Notes: generated from the sequence alone by a model not told the origin. A stretch of 64,000 nt of DNA from Polynucleobacter corsicus (GCF_018688255.1 NZ_CP061314.1:62001-126000), one strand, 5' to 3'. Counted from the first letter of the stretch, positions 17,637 to 27,966 are shown. Translations and numbers: made by a program.

Positions 17637-18313
17637 TCTGAGTTAGTAGATTTAAAGGTGATGGATTTACCTTTGGAATGAGTCAAGATGGCCAGCTCTT
17701 TTTCACCCTGAGTGAGGCGCCATTCCCCTAAAGCCAGATCCCCTTTACCCACCATCTTCGTAGACTTGCCGGTATGAAAAAAAGCCTGCTCAGCAGACCC
17801 CATCCGAGTAATACCTAGATACCTCCAACGACGAAGCTCTGCTTCATGCGGGATGGCGGCTGGCTTGCTTTGAGTAGCCTGTATTGGCAGCATTATCTTA
17901 ATTGAGTGAATACTCACTTCTATTTCATCTAATACTTCATATAGATCTTCTCTCTCAGAACGCCATTCATTTTGAGAGGACTCCAATTCTTCTTTGAGGG
18001 CTAATAGTTGGCTTTGAAGTGTATTTATTTCTTGTTCAGCCCCATGCTGATTGGATTCAAAATAAAAAAAGACGCCGCCAGCACTGATCAACAGCATTCC
18101 TGCGGTTATCCAAATCGGACTTAAATTGATTCCTCTCAGCTCAAACGATTTATTCGAAAAAGGGGGCTTTGGGGTCTTGGCTTGGGGTGGTGTATCCATC
18201 CTGGGTGGAGAGCTAGTTTTACGAATTCCATGGGGATCTGGAATGGCGGGGTCATCTCCTAGCTCACTCAGAATGTCATCAAAAGATTGGGGGGAAATGT
18301 GGCGTGGAGGCAT
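17633..18313 (-). CDS. PilP-like single-pass membrane protein with coiled coil (pilus/competence assembly, inferred)
   Basis: 226 residues. A proline-rich cytoplasmic N-terminus (1-60) is followed by one transmembrane helix (about 66-86), a charged coiled coil (about 92-135) and a small beta-rich C-terminal domain (about 160-222; VGKGDLALGEWRLTQGEKEL) that resembles the end of PilP. It takes the place where pilM, pilN, pilO and pilP would stand upstream of pilQ, and overlaps the secretin start by 4 bp. The PilP assignment rests on layout and weak motif likeness, so it may be an inner-membrane partner of the secretin. Confidence 0.6.
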   Translation of the reverse strand: MPPRHISPQSFDDILSELGDDPAIPDPHGIRKTSSPPRMDTPPQAKTPKPPFSNKSFELRGINLSPIWITAGMLLISAGGVFFYFESNQHGAEQEINTLQSQLLALKEELESSQNEWRSEREDLYEVLDEIEVSIHSIKIMLPIQATQSKPAAIPHEAELRRWRYLGITRMGSAEQAFFHTGKSTKMVGKGDLALGEWRLTQGEKELAILTHSKGKSITFKSTNSE

Positions 18314-18438
18314 GCCATATTGTTCGTCTTGGTGACGGGAAAGGCGATCAGGGAAAGCGGAATTGAGCGTCAGAAAAGCACTAGGCAGTCAGTGAAAGGA
18401 GAGGTTGTAGACCTGGAGGGGGAATTACGTAAGCACCC

Positions 18439-18444
18439 TATAAT
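18439..18444 (+). promoter_or_regulatory. -10 box of ponA (possible leaderless start)
   Basis: A perfect TATAAT sits 6 nt before the ATG at 18451. An in-frame TAA at 18430-18432 excludes any start further upstream, and no ribosome-binding site lies at a workable distance (the GGAGG at about 18415-18419 is some 30 nt away). The predicted transcription start coincides with the start codon. No clear -35 box. Confidence 0.5.
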
Positions 18445-18450
18445 TTGAAT

Positions 18451-20787
18451 ATGGCACTCCCCCCAAAAGACAAGCCGCCATTAAACAGGCGGTTTAACCG
18501 ACAGCCTGATAGACGTCCTAGTCTGCCAAGAGGGGGGTCATTCTCGGCCAATAAATCCGGAAGCAATCCGCTCATCAAAGCACTTTTGATCATCAGCATG
18601 GTTTTTGCGGTGGTTGTTACCTTGTTGCTGGGATATGCCTTCTTAATAGCAAAGCCGAATTTGCCGAAGATCTCGGCCTTGGTTGATTACAACCCCAAAA
18701 CACCATTGCGCATATATACAGCTGACAAAGTGCTGATCGGTGAGTTTGGCGAGGAGCGCCGTAAGGTGATCCCTCTGAATGAAATTCCAATAACGATGCG
18801 TAATGCAGTTTTGGCCATTGAGGATGATCGCTTCTACTCTCATGGTGGCGTGGACTACGTGGGTATCTTGAGAGCCACCCTTACCAATTTACGTGGCAAT
18901 CTCTCCCAAGGCGCATCAACTATCACGATGCAGGTGGCTCGAAACTTCTTCCTCAGCAATGAAAAGACCTTTAGTCGCAAAATTTATGAGGTTCTCTTGT
19001 CTTGGGAAATCGAGTCTCAATTAAGTAAAGACAAAATTCTTGAGATTTACATGAATCAGATCTTTTTAGGGCAAAGAGCTTATGGATTTTCTAGTGCAGC
19101 TCAAATCTATTTCGGTAAAGAATTAAAGGATATTTCGATTGCTGAGTCGGCTATGTTAGCGGGCTTGCCTAAGGCGCCATCGGCATACAACCCTGTTAGC
19201 AATTTCCGTCGTGCCAAGATTCGGCAGGAATATATTTTGCAGAGGATGCGTGATTTGTCGTACATCACTCCCGAGCAGTATCAAATTGCTATGGCTGAAG
19301 AGTTGCGCATTCGCGGACTTGGAAATGAATTTAGTACTCGTGCTGATTTCGCTTCTGAGATGGTGCGTCAACTACTATTCACACAATACGGTGAAGCAAT
19401 TTATTCTCAGGGTATAGATGTCTACACCACGATCTTGAAGGCAGACCAAGACGCAGCTTATAAAGCAGTGCGTCGCGGTATTTTTGAATACGACTTACGT
19501 CATGCATACCGTGGGCCAGAGGGATTTATTACTTTGCCAGAAGATATTGTGCTGCGTCAACGCGCGATTGACGAGGCTTTATTGGCTTACCCTCAGTTAG
19601 ATGATTTGCAGTCCGGTGTTGTGCTTGATATCAAGCCAAAAGAAATGCAAGTGATGATTTCTACTGGAGATACGATCACGCTTAAGGGTGAGGGCATGAA
19701 GCTTGCAGCTGCTTCATTAACGGATAGTACTCAACCCAAAAAACGTTTGCGCGCTGGTGCGATTGTTAGATTACTCTCCGATGGCGGTGTTTGGAAGTTA
19801 GCGCAATTGCCGCAAGTTGAGGCTGCCTTTGTTTCTATGAATGCTGAGACGGGCGCAATTCTCTCCTTAGTAGGCGGCTTTGATTTCCGTCGCAATCAAT
19901 TTAATCATGTGACTCAGGCGCAACGGCAACCGGGCTCATCCTTTAAGCCATTTATTTACGCTGCTGCAATTGAAAAAGGTTTTTATCCAGGCATGATGGT
20001 GAACGATGCGCCACTATCTATTGGCAGCATGGAGACTGGCAGCCAAGCTTGGGACCCGAAGAACTATGATGGCAAGTATGAAGGCATGATGCGTTTGCGT
20101 ACTGCTTTGGCTAAATCAAAAAACTTAGTTTCAGTGCGATTGATTCGTGCCATTGGACCTTCATATGCTCAAGAATATATTCAGCGCTTTGGGTTTGAAG
20201 CAGAAAAGCATCCACCTTATTTAACAATGGCTTTGGGCGCGGGTTCAGTAACCCCCTTGCAAATGGCATCTGCTTACAGCGTATTTGCCAATGGTGGTTA
20301 TCGTGTCGATCCATTCTTGATAAACAAGATGACGGATTCAAAAGGCACAGTTTTGTTTGAGGCCAAGCCTACTCGTGCGCGTGAAGATGCGCCCAGAGTG
20401 TTAGATGCGAGAACTGCCTTTGTAATGGATAGCATGTTGCAAGAGGTTACGAAAACTGGCACAGCAGGAAGTGCCAGAGCCAAATTGGGTCGCAGTGATA
20501 TCGCTGGTAAAACAGGCACAACTAATGATTCTCATGATGCTTGGTTTGCGGGATATAACCCAAAGGTAGTAGCCATTGCCTGGATTGGTTTTGATAAGCC
20601 CGCGAGTTTGGGTGATCGTGAAACTGGTGGCGGTCTTGCTTTGCCAATGTGGATCTCTTATATGGGTACCGCTTTGAGGGATGAGCCGCAACAAGGCCGA
20701 GAAGTGCCTCCAGGCGTTACGCAGGTGGATGGTGATTGGTTTATTCCTGAGTTTTCTAATAACGGCGGCGTGCGCGAACTGCAGTAG
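18451..20787 (+). CDS. mrcA: Penicillin-binding protein 1A (bifunctional transglycosylase/transpeptidase)
   Basis: 778 residues. A basic cytoplasmic tail, one membrane helix (about 42-67), then the GT51 glycosyltransferase domain (catalytic E124 in AIEDDRFYSHGGVD; GASTITMQVARN) and the transpeptidase domain with S496-S-F-K499, SKN near 553 and KTGT at 687-690. It polymerises and cross-links peptidoglycan. A TTG six bases upstream is the only alternative start. Divergent transcription from a pilus operon next to aroK is the usual neighbourhood of ponA/mrcA. Confidence 0.95.
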   Translation: MALPPKDKPPLNRRFNRQPDRRPSLPRGGSFSANKSGSNPLIKALLIISMVFAVVVTLLLGYAFLIAKPNLPKISALVDYNPKTPLRIYTADKVLIGEFGEERRKVIPLNEIPITMRNAVLAIEDDRFYSHGGVDYVGILRATLTNLRGNLSQGASTITMQVARNFFLSNEKTFSRKIYEVLLSWEIESQLSKDKILEIYMNQIFLGQRAYGFSSAAQIYFGKELKDISIAESAMLAGLPKAPSAYNPVSNFRRAKIRQEYILQRMRDLSYITPEQYQIAMAEELRIRGLGNEFSTRADFASEMVRQLLFTQYGEAIYSQGIDVYTTILKADQDAAYKAVRRGIFEYDLRHAYRGPEGFITLPEDIVLRQRAIDEALLAYPQLDDLQSGVVLDIKPKEMQVMISTGDTITLKGEGMKLAAASLTDSTQPKKRLRAGAIVRLLSDGGVWKLAQLPQVEAAFVSMNAETGAILSLVGGFDFRRNQFNHVTQAQRQPGSSFKPFIYAAAIEKGFYPGMMVNDAPLSIGSMETGSQAWDPKNYDGKYEGMMRLRTALAKSKNLVSVRLIRAIGPSYAQEYIQRFGFEAEKHPPYLTMALGAGSVTPLQMASAYSVFANGGYRVDPFLINKMTDSKGTVLFEAKPTRAREDAPRVLDARTAFVMDSMLQEVTKTGTAGSARAKLGRSDIAGKTGTTNDSHDAWFAGYNPKVVAIAWIGFDKPASLGDRETGGGLALPMWISYMGTALRDEPQQGREVPPGVTQVDGDWFIPEFSNNGGVRELQ

Positions 20788-20799
20788 TTCGCTTTAGCA

Positions 20800-21504
20800 A
20801 TGGCAAGGCAAGCGCGTACCATTATTCCCGGTCAAGCAATGCATGTGATGGTGCGCGGCAATAATCGAGAAACACTTTTTTTTGGTGACGCAGATCGCCG
20901 CATCTATTTAGATTGGTTACGAGAGGCTGCCAAGCAATTTGGTAGTGCGGTACATGCATTTGCCTTGATGCCAAATCATGTGCATCTCTTAATGACCCCT
21001 CAGAACGCAGATTCACTTGCAAAGACAATGCAATCTCTAGGTAGGCGTTATGCCCAGTATTTCAATCAACAGCAGCAACGCTCAGGAACGATTTGGGAGG
21101 GACGCTACCGCTCCTCCTTAATAGATCCAGATTATTTTTTACGCTGCCAACGCTTCATTGAGCTCAATCCCGTGAGATCTGGTTTTGAGTCAAGCCCGCA
21201 GGCTTCCACTTGGACTAGTTTTACTTCCCATATTGGCGGTAATGCAGAGCCTTGGTTGGTTGACCATCAGCATTTTTGGAGCTTGGGTAATACTCCTTTT
21301 GAGAGGCAAATGCGATGGGCAGCATTCGTGAAAGAGGGTGCGCCTCATTGGGAGGATCAGCAAATCACCGAGGCTCTAGTGAGATCTAAGCCTTGGATCA
21401 GCGATAGTTACGCAGAAAAGCTGTTTAAAGACAATCCTGAGCAGGTATTGATACGACGCCGTGGACGGCCTAAAAAATTAATTTCAACTAATTCAATAGC
21501 TTAG
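20800..21504 (+). mobile_element. REP-associated tyrosine transposase (RAYT, Y1/IS200-like)
   Basis: 234 residues. The HUH metal site is H60-V-H62 (MPNHVHLLMTP). The RRYAQYFNQ segment (82-90) holds the candidate catalytic tyrosine (Y84 or Y87), followed by GTIWEGRYRSS and FIELNPVR, all signatures of the Y1 transposase family that maintains REP sequences. A basic tail ends the protein. It starts 12 bp after mrcA and separates it from gltB. No flanking terminal repeats are obvious, as expected for a domesticated single-copy RAYT. An imperfect TGTCCC/GGGACA pair lies at about 21556-21606. Confidence 0.87.
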
Positions 21505-21698
21505 AGTTTATTAAAGGTATCTTATCCTTAGCCTTACCATCATCAAACTCTGACTATGTCCCTTTTATTGAGATTAGTCTTCACTCCTCCCTAATTTAAA
21601 TGGGACAGAGTGATTTTATTTCTATTGCTTCAATATGGGTATTCCCCTATATTAGATCCTCCAAAAGTAATCAGGCCCTGAGGGCAAGCGGAAATACT

Positions 21699-24600
21699 AT
21701 GACTACACATATGAATACAGACCTTCGTCCAATCGCACAGGGTCTCTACGATCCACAAAATGAGCATGATGCTTGTGGCGTCGGATTTGTCGCCCACATC
21801 AAGGGCAAGAAGTCACATGAGATTGTTGCTCAAGGATTGCAAATTCTTGAGAACTTGGATCACCGGGGCGCTGTTGGTGCCGATCCGTTGATGGGTGACG
21901 GCGCTGGTATTTTGATCCAAGTGCCAGATACCTTGTATCGCGAAGAGATGGCAAAGCAGGGCATCGACTTACCGCCATTTGGTGAATACGGCGTTGGCAT
22001 GATTTTTCTGCCAAAAGAACAGGCATCGCGTTTAGCTTGCGAACAAGAGTTAGAGCGCACAGTTCGCCTTGAAGGCCAAGTAGTTTTGGGTTGGAGAGAT
22101 GTTCCTATTGATGTGAAGTTGCCGATGTCTCCAACAGTTCAAATGACAGAGCCATTTATCCGTCAAATTTTTATTGGCCGCGGCCGCGACATCATGACAA
22201 CCGACGCACTTGAGCGTAAGTTATATGTGATTCGTAAAACTGCAAGCCATGCAATTCAAGATTTGCATTTAAAGCACGGTAAAGAATATTTTGTGGCGTC
22301 GATGTCTGCTCGCACCATTGTTTACAAAGGTTTGCTATTGGCGAACCAAGTAGGCGCGTACTACAAAGATTTACAAGATTCACGTACCGTTTCTGCATTG
22401 GCTTTAGTGCATCAGCGTTTCTCCACAAATACCTTTCCAGCCTGGGAGTTGGCTCACCCATACCGCATGATTGCGCACAACGGTGAGATCAATACAGTTA
22501 AGGGTAACGTCAACTGGGTCAATGCACGAGAGGGTGCAATCAGTTCCCCAGTGCTTGGTGACGATCTTAAAAAATTATGGCCACTCATCTATCCAGGTCA
22601 ATCTGATACAGCGTGTTTTGATAACTGCTTAGAGTTATTAGTCATGTCAGGTTATCCATTGGCACAAGCAATGATGATGATGATTCCAGAAGCATGGGAA
22701 CAGCACACATTGATGGATGAAAACCGCCGCGCATTCTACGAGTACCACGCCGCAATGATGGAGCCATGGGATGGCCCAGCAGCTATGGCCTTTACAGATG
22801 GTCGCCAGATTGGCGCTACCTTAGACCGTAATGGCTTACGTCCAGCGCGTTATTACGTCACAGATGATGACTTAGTCATCATGGGCTCTGAGGCTGGTGT
22901 TCTACCAATTCCAGAGAGCAAGATCGTTCAAAAATGGCGCTTGCAACCGGGCAAGATGTTCATGATTGATATGGAGCAGGGTCGCATTATTGATGACGTG
23001 GAATTGAAAGATGCCGTCTCTAAAGCTAAGCCATATAAGAGTTGGATCGATGCCGTGCGTGTGAAGCTAGATGAAGTCGATGCTAGCAAGGCAGACTTAG
23101 TAGACGAAAAAAATACTATTCGGCCTGCTGCAAAATTATTAGATCGTCAGCAAGCTTTTGGTTATACCCAAGAGGACATCAAGTACCTCATGGCACCAAT
23201 GGCCATGAATGGTGAAGAGGCAATTGGATCGATGGGTAACGATAGCCCACTAGCCGTGCTCTCCAATAAAAACAAGCCACTCTATAACTACTTCAAACAA
23301 TTGTTTGCACAGGTCACCAATCCGCCGATTGACTCTATCCGTGAAAACATGGTGATGTCTTTGGTGTCTTTCATTGGACCTAAGCCGAATTTGTTGGATA
23401 CCAACAATATCAACCCACCAATGCGTTTGGAAGTGAATCAACCGATTTTAGATTTCAACGATATGACCAAGATTCGTCATATCGGTCACTACACCAACGG
23501 TAAGTTCCGTTCATATGAGTTGGATATTTGTTATCCAGCATCCTGGGGCAAGGATGGCATTGAGGCTCGCTTAGCATCCCTGTGTGCGGAAGCTGCTGAT
23601 GCCGTGCGCTCTGGTTACAACATCTTGATCGTGAGCGATCGCCAGGTTGATGAGCAGCACGTGGCTATTCCGGCATTGTTGGCAACTTCAGCGATTCATC
23701 AGCATTTGGTTGAAAAAGGTTTGCGTACTAGCGTTGGCCTCGTAGTTGAAACCGGTAGCGCACGTGAGACACATCACTTCGCACTCTTGGCCGGCTATGG
23801 CGCTGAAGCAGTTCATCCCTACTTGGCAATGGAAACTTTAGCTGAAATGGCCAAAGGTTTATCTGGCGACCTGTCAGCAGAAAAAGCGGTCAAGAATTTT
23901 GTGAAAGCGGTTGGTAAGGGCTTGCAAAAAGTGATGTCCAAAATGGGTATCTCTACTTACATGTCTTACACCGGATCCCAGATTTTTGAGGCAATTGGTT
24001 TGAATAAGGATGTGATTGATCATTATTTCAAAGGCACTCCATCCAACGTGGGCGGTATCGGTGTATTTGAAGTGGCTGAAGAAGCTTTGCGTATGCACCA
24101 GTCTGCGTTCGGTAATGATCCTGTTTTGACCAATATGCTTGAGGCTGGCGGTGAGTATGCTTTCCGTATCCGCGGTGAAGACCATATGTGGACGCCAGAT
24201 ACGATTGCGAAGTTACAGCACTCTACCCGTGCTGGTATCGATAAGGGTTATCAAACTTATAAAGAGTATGCCAACCTGGTTAATGACCAAACCAAGCGTC
24301 AGATGACCTTGCGCGGTTTGTTTGAGTTCAAGATTGATCCAGTTAAAGCAATTCCATTGGATGAGGTTGAGTCCGCAAAAGAAATCGTTAAGCGTTTTGC
24401 AACAGGCGCGATGTCTTTAGGTTCGATCTCTACTGAAGCGCACGCTACTTTGGCGATTGCCATGAACCGGATTGGTGGAAAGTCTAATACTGGTGAGGGC
24501 GGCGAAGATCCAAACCGTTATGTGAATGAACTTAAAGGCATACCAATTAAGAAGGGCGAAACCTTAGCGAGTATTTTGGGTGACGACGTTGTTGAAGCAA

Positions 24601-26444
24601 ATATTCCTTTGCTCGAAGGCGATTCATTGCGCTCCAGAATTAAGCAGGTTGCTTCCGGTCGTTTCGGAGTCACTACCGAATATCTGCGCTCTGCTGATCA
24701 GATTCAGATCAAGATGGCCCAAGGTGCTAAGCCAGGTGAAGGTGGTCAATTGCCTGGTGGCAAGGTTTCTGATTACATCGGTAAGCTGCGCTTCTCCGTA
24801 CCAGGAGTTGGTTTGATTTCTCCTCCTCCACACCACGATATTTACTCTATTGAAGATATCGCCCAGTTGATTCATGATCTGAAGAACGTGAACCCTGCTG
24901 CTGATGTATCTGTGAAGTTGGTTTCTGAGGTCGGTGTTGGCACAATTGCTGCCGGTGTTGCTAAAGCGAAAGCCGATCACGTCGTGATCGCTGGACATGA
25001 TGGCGGTACCGGTGCATCACCACTGTCTTCTATTAAGCACGCCGGTTCCCCATGGGAATTAGGTTTGGCTGAAACTCAACAAACATTAGTACTCAATGGT
25101 TTGCGCAGCCGTATTCGTGTACAAGCTGATGGCCAAATGAAAACGGGTCGTGATGTCGTGATCGGTGCTTTATTGGGCGCAGATGAGTTTGGTTTTGCAA
25201 CAGCCCCATTGGTTGTTGAAGGTTGCATCATGATGCGTAAGTGTCATTTGAATACCTGCCCAGTTGGTGTTGCTACACAAGATCCTGAATTGCGCAAAAA
25301 GTTCTCTGGTAAGCCAGAACACGTTGTGAACTTCTTCTTCTTTATTGCTGAAGAAGTGCGCGAGATCATGGCTCAACTCGGCATTCGTAAGTTTGATGAT
25401 TTGATTGGTCGCGTTGATCTCTTGGATACACGTAAGGGCATTGAGAACTGGAAAGTTCATGGCTTAGATTTCAGTAAGATTTTTGCTGAGCCTAATGTTC
25501 CTAAAGATACGCCCCGCTACCAGATCCTGACTCAAGAGCATGGCTTAGGTAGTGCGTTAGATAACATTCTGATTGAGAAGAGTGAGCCCGCACTACAAGG
25601 TGGCGAGAAAGTCTCTTTCATTGTTCCTGTCAAGAACGTAAACCGTACTGTTGGTGCAATGCTCTCCGGAGAGATTGCTCAGCGTTATGGCCATGCTGGT
25701 TTACCGGATGACACTATTCATATTCAATTGAATGGCACTGCTGGTCAAAGTTTCGCCGCCTTCTTGGCACGTGGCGTCACCTTGGATTTAGTTGGCGATG
25801 GCAATGACTACGTTGGTAAAGGCTTATCTGGTGGACGCGTCATTGTGCGTGCGCCACATGAGTTCCGTGGTGATACTGCTAAGAACATCATTGTTGGTAA
25901 TACCGTTCTTTACGGTGCAATCGGCGGTGAAGCATTCTTTAACGGTGTAGCTGGTGAGCGTTTTGCAGTTCGTAACTCTGGTGCCACGACGGTTGTTGAG
26001 GGTACTGGTGATCACGGTTGTGAATACATGACTGGCGGCACTGTGGTGGTATTAGGCGCAACTGGCCGTAACTTTGCAGCAGGTATGAGTGGTGGTATTG
26101 CTTATGTTTACGACGAAGATGGCCTATTTGAAAAGCGCTGTAATACCAGCATGGCGACTTTGGAAAAAGTATTGCCTTCTGCTGAGCAGATTGCCCAGAT
26201 GCCTCAGTCACAGTGGCATGCACCTATTGATGTTAAAGATGGTGGCGAGCGCATGACTGATGAGCAAATTTTGAAGGGCTTGATTGAGCGTCATTTCCGT
26301 CACACTGGTTCTGAGCGCGCTAAAGCACTCTTAGCTGATTGGGATAAGGCCCGTAGTCGCTTTGTGAAGGTACTTCCTACTGAGTACAAACGTGCTTTAG
26401 GTGAGCTGTGGGAAAAAGCCCAAAACAAAACTGTTGCGGCATAA
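21699..26444 (+). CDS. gltB: Glutamate synthase (NADPH) large subunit
   Basis: 1581 residues from ATG 21699 (GCGGA upstream). The open frame reaches back to 21600 but the extra 33 residues do not look like GltB. The class II glutaminase domain becomes active after removal of a 25-residue propeptide, exposing C26 (HDACGVGF). Then come the central and FMN domains, the 3Fe-4S cysteines (CIMMRKCHLNTCPVG, near residue 1175) and the C-terminal glycine-rich beta-helix. With GltD it transfers the glutamine amide to 2-oxoglutarate. Confidence 0.97.
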   Translation: MTTHMNTDLRPIAQGLYDPQNEHDACGVGFVAHIKGKKSHEIVAQGLQILENLDHRGAVGADPLMGDGAGILIQVPDTLYREEMAKQGIDLPPFGEYGVGMIFLPKEQASRLACEQELERTVRLEGQVVLGWRDVPIDVKLPMSPTVQMTEPFIRQIFIGRGRDIMTTDALERKLYVIRKTASHAIQDLHLKHGKEYFVASMSARTIVYKGLLLANQVGAYYKDLQDSRTVSALALVHQRFSTNTFPAWELAHPYRMIAHNGEINTVKGNVNWVNAREGAISSPVLGDDLKKLWPLIYPGQSDTACFDNCLELLVMSGYPLAQAMMMMIPEAWEQHTLMDENRRAFYEYHAAMMEPWDGPAAMAFTDGRQIGATLDRNGLRPARYYVTDDDLVIMGSEAGVLPIPESKIVQKWRLQPGKMFMIDMEQGRIIDDVELKDAVSKAKPYKSWIDAVRVKLDEVDASKADLVDEKNTIRPAAKLLDRQQAFGYTQEDIKYLMAPMAMNGEEAIGSMGNDSPLAVLSNKNKPLYNYFKQLFAQVTNPPIDSIRENMVMSLVSFIGPKPNLLDTNNINPPMRLEVNQPILDFNDMTKIRHIGHYTNGKFRSYELDICYPASWGKDGIEARLASLCAEAADAVRSGYNILIVSDRQVDEQHVAIPALLATSAIHQHLVEKGLRTSVGLVVETGSARETHHFALLAGYGAEAVHPYLAMETLAEMAKGLSGDLSAEKAVKNFVKAVGKGLQKVMSKMGISTYMSYTGSQIFEAIGLNKDVIDHYFKGTPSNVGGIGVFEVAEEALRMHQSAFGNDPVLTNMLEAGGEYAFRIRGEDHMWTPDTIAKLQHSTRAGIDKGYQTYKEYANLVNDQTKRQMTLRGLFEFKIDPVKAIPLDEVESAKEIVKRFATGAMSLGSISTEAHATLAIAMNRIGGKSNTGEGGEDPNRYVNELKGIPIKKGETLASILGDDVVEANIPLLEGDSLRSRIKQVASGRFGVTTEYLRSADQIQIKMAQGAKPGEGGQLPGGKVSDYIGKLRFSVPGVGLISPPPHHDIYSIEDIAQLIHDLKNVNPAADVSVKLVSEVGVGTIAAGVAKAKADHVVIAGHDGGTGASPLSSIKHAGSPWELGLAETQQTLVLNGLRSRIRVQADGQMKTGRDVVIGALLGADEFGFATAPLVVEGCIMMRKCHLNTCPVGVATQDPELRKKFSGKPEHVVNFFFFIAEEVREIMAQLGIRKFDDLIGRVDLLDTRKGIENWKVHGLDFSKIFAEPNVPKDTPRYQILTQEHGLGSALDNILIEKSEPALQGGEKVSFIVPVKNVNRTVGAMLSGEIAQRYGHAGLPDDTIHIQLNGTAGQSFAAFLARGVTLDLVGDGNDYVGKGLSGGRVIVRAPHEFRGDTAKNIIVGNTVLYGAIGGEAFFNGVAGERFAVRNSGATTVVEGTGDHGCEYMTGGTVVVLGATGRNFAAGMSGGIAYVYDEDGLFEKRCNTSMATLEKVLPSAEQIAQMPQSQWHAPIDVKDGGERMTDEQILKGLIERHFRHTGSERAKALLADWDKARSRFVKVLPTEYKRALGELWEKAQNKTVAA

Positions 26445-26492
26445 GTCACTTCATTAATAAAAGACATTAAGAAAAGATACTAAGGATTCGAT

Positions 26493-27956
26493 ATGGGTAA
26501 GGTCACTGGATTTATGGAGTTTGAGCGCGTAGATGAAACCTACGAGGCTCCCGTTAAGCGCCTCCATCATTACAAAGAGTTTGTTGCGGCACTGACAGAT
26601 GAGGAAGCTAAAGTACAAGGTGCACGTTGCATGGATTGCGGCATTCCATTTTGTAATAACGGTTGCCCAGTCAATAACATCATTCCTGACTTCAATGATT
26701 TGGTATTTCATGATGACTGGAAGAATGCATTAGATGTTTTGCAATCCACCAATAACTTCCCTGAATTCACTGGCCGTATTTGCCCTGCACCTTGTGAGGC
26801 TGCCTGTACCTTAGGTATTAATAGTGATGCTGTTGGTATCAAGTCGATCGAACATGCCATTATTGATAAGGGCTGGGAAAATGGTTGGGTTAAGCCGCAG
26901 CTGCCTAAATCTAAAACCGGTAAAAAAGTTGCCGTTGTTGGTGGTGGCCCTGCTGGCATGGCGACTGCGCAGCAATTAGCGCGCGTTGGTCACGACGTTA
27001 CCGTATTCGAAAAGAATGATCGTGTTGGCGGATTATTGCGCTATGGAATTCCTGATTTTAAAATGGAAAAATGGCTGATCGACCGTCGTGTTGAGCAGAT
27101 GCAAGCTGAAGGTGTGAAGTTTGAGACTGGTGTATTTGTGGGTAAAGAGGCGATTGGTGCTGAAGTAAAAAATTACTCCACAAAAACAGTGTCACCCGAT
27201 CAGTTAATGAAAGATTTTGATGCTGTTGTGATTAGTGGTGGATCTGAGCAGCCACGTGACTTGCCAGTTCCTGGCCGTGAGTTGAAGGGTGTTCACTATG
27301 CTTTGGAATTCTTGATTCCACAGAACAAAGAGAATGCAGGCGATTTCAAAAATGAGATTTCAGCAGCTGGTAAGCATGTCATCGTGATTGGTGGTGGCGA
27401 TACTGGATCTGATTGCGTGGGAACATCGAATCGTCATGGCGCTGCCAAGATTACTCAGTTTGAATTGTTGCCACAGCCACCAGAGACTGAAAACAAGCCT
27501 TTAGTATGGCCATATTGGCCAACTAAATTGCGTACATCCTCTTCGCACGAAGAAGGTTGTGAGCGCGATTGGTCTGTTGCGACTAAGCGTTTTGAAGGTA
27601 AAGACGGCAAACTTGAGAAGTTGATCTGTGTGCGCTTGGAGTGGAAAGACGGCAAGATGACAGAAATGCCAAACTCTGAATTTGAAATTAAGGCTGATTT
27701 AGTATTTTTGGCAATGGGTTTTGTATCCCCAGCAGCACAAGTGCTCAATGCCTTTGGCGTTGAAAAAGACGCCCGTGGGAATGCAAAAGCTACTGTTGAT
27801 GGCCAAAATGCCTATCAAACTAATGTTCCTAAGGTGTTTGCTGCTGGCGATATGCGCCGTGGACAGTCTTTGGTGGTTTGGGCGATTCGTGAAGGCCGAC
27901 AAGCTGCCCACGCAGTAGACGAGTATTTAATGGGGTCATCTGTTCTGCCGCGATAA
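26493..27956 (+). CDS. gltD: Glutamate synthase small subunit
   Basis: 487 residues. N-terminal cysteine clusters for 4Fe-4S centres (CMDCGIPFCNNGCP and CPAPCEAAC), then an FAD-binding GGGPAGMATA loop (about residue 150) and an NADPH-binding GGGDTGSDC loop (about 303). It feeds electrons from NADPH to GltB, located 48 nt upstream. The FAAGDMRRGQSLVVWAI C-terminal FAD motif is complete. Confidence 0.97.
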   Translation: MGKVTGFMEFERVDETYEAPVKRLHHYKEFVAALTDEEAKVQGARCMDCGIPFCNNGCPVNNIIPDFNDLVFHDDWKNALDVLQSTNNFPEFTGRICPAPCEAACTLGINSDAVGIKSIEHAIIDKGWENGWVKPQLPKSKTGKKVAVVGGGPAGMATAQQLARVGHDVTVFEKNDRVGGLLRYGIPDFKMEKWLIDRRVEQMQAEGVKFETGVFVGKEAIGAEVKNYSTKTVSPDQLMKDFDAVVISGGSEQPRDLPVPGRELKGVHYALEFLIPQNKENAGDFKNEISAAGKHVIVIGGGDTGSDCVGTSNRHGAAKITQFELLPQPPETENKPLVWPYWPTKLRTSSSHEEGCERDWSVATKRFEGKDGKLEKLICVRLEWKDGKMTEMPNSEFEIKADLVFLAMGFVSPAAQVLNAFGVEKDARGNAKATVDGQNAYQTNVPKVFAAGDMRRGQSLVVWAIREGRQAAHAVDEYLMGSSVLPR

Positions 27957-27966
27957 TATCGAGCAT

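Noticed and set aside
21503..21606. Inverted repeats after the RAYT gene (AGAGTTT/AAACTCT and TGTCCC/GGGACA) as element ends
   Set aside because: Arms are only 6-7 bp and far apart, with no matching copy before the gene. There is not enough to call REP or transposon ends.
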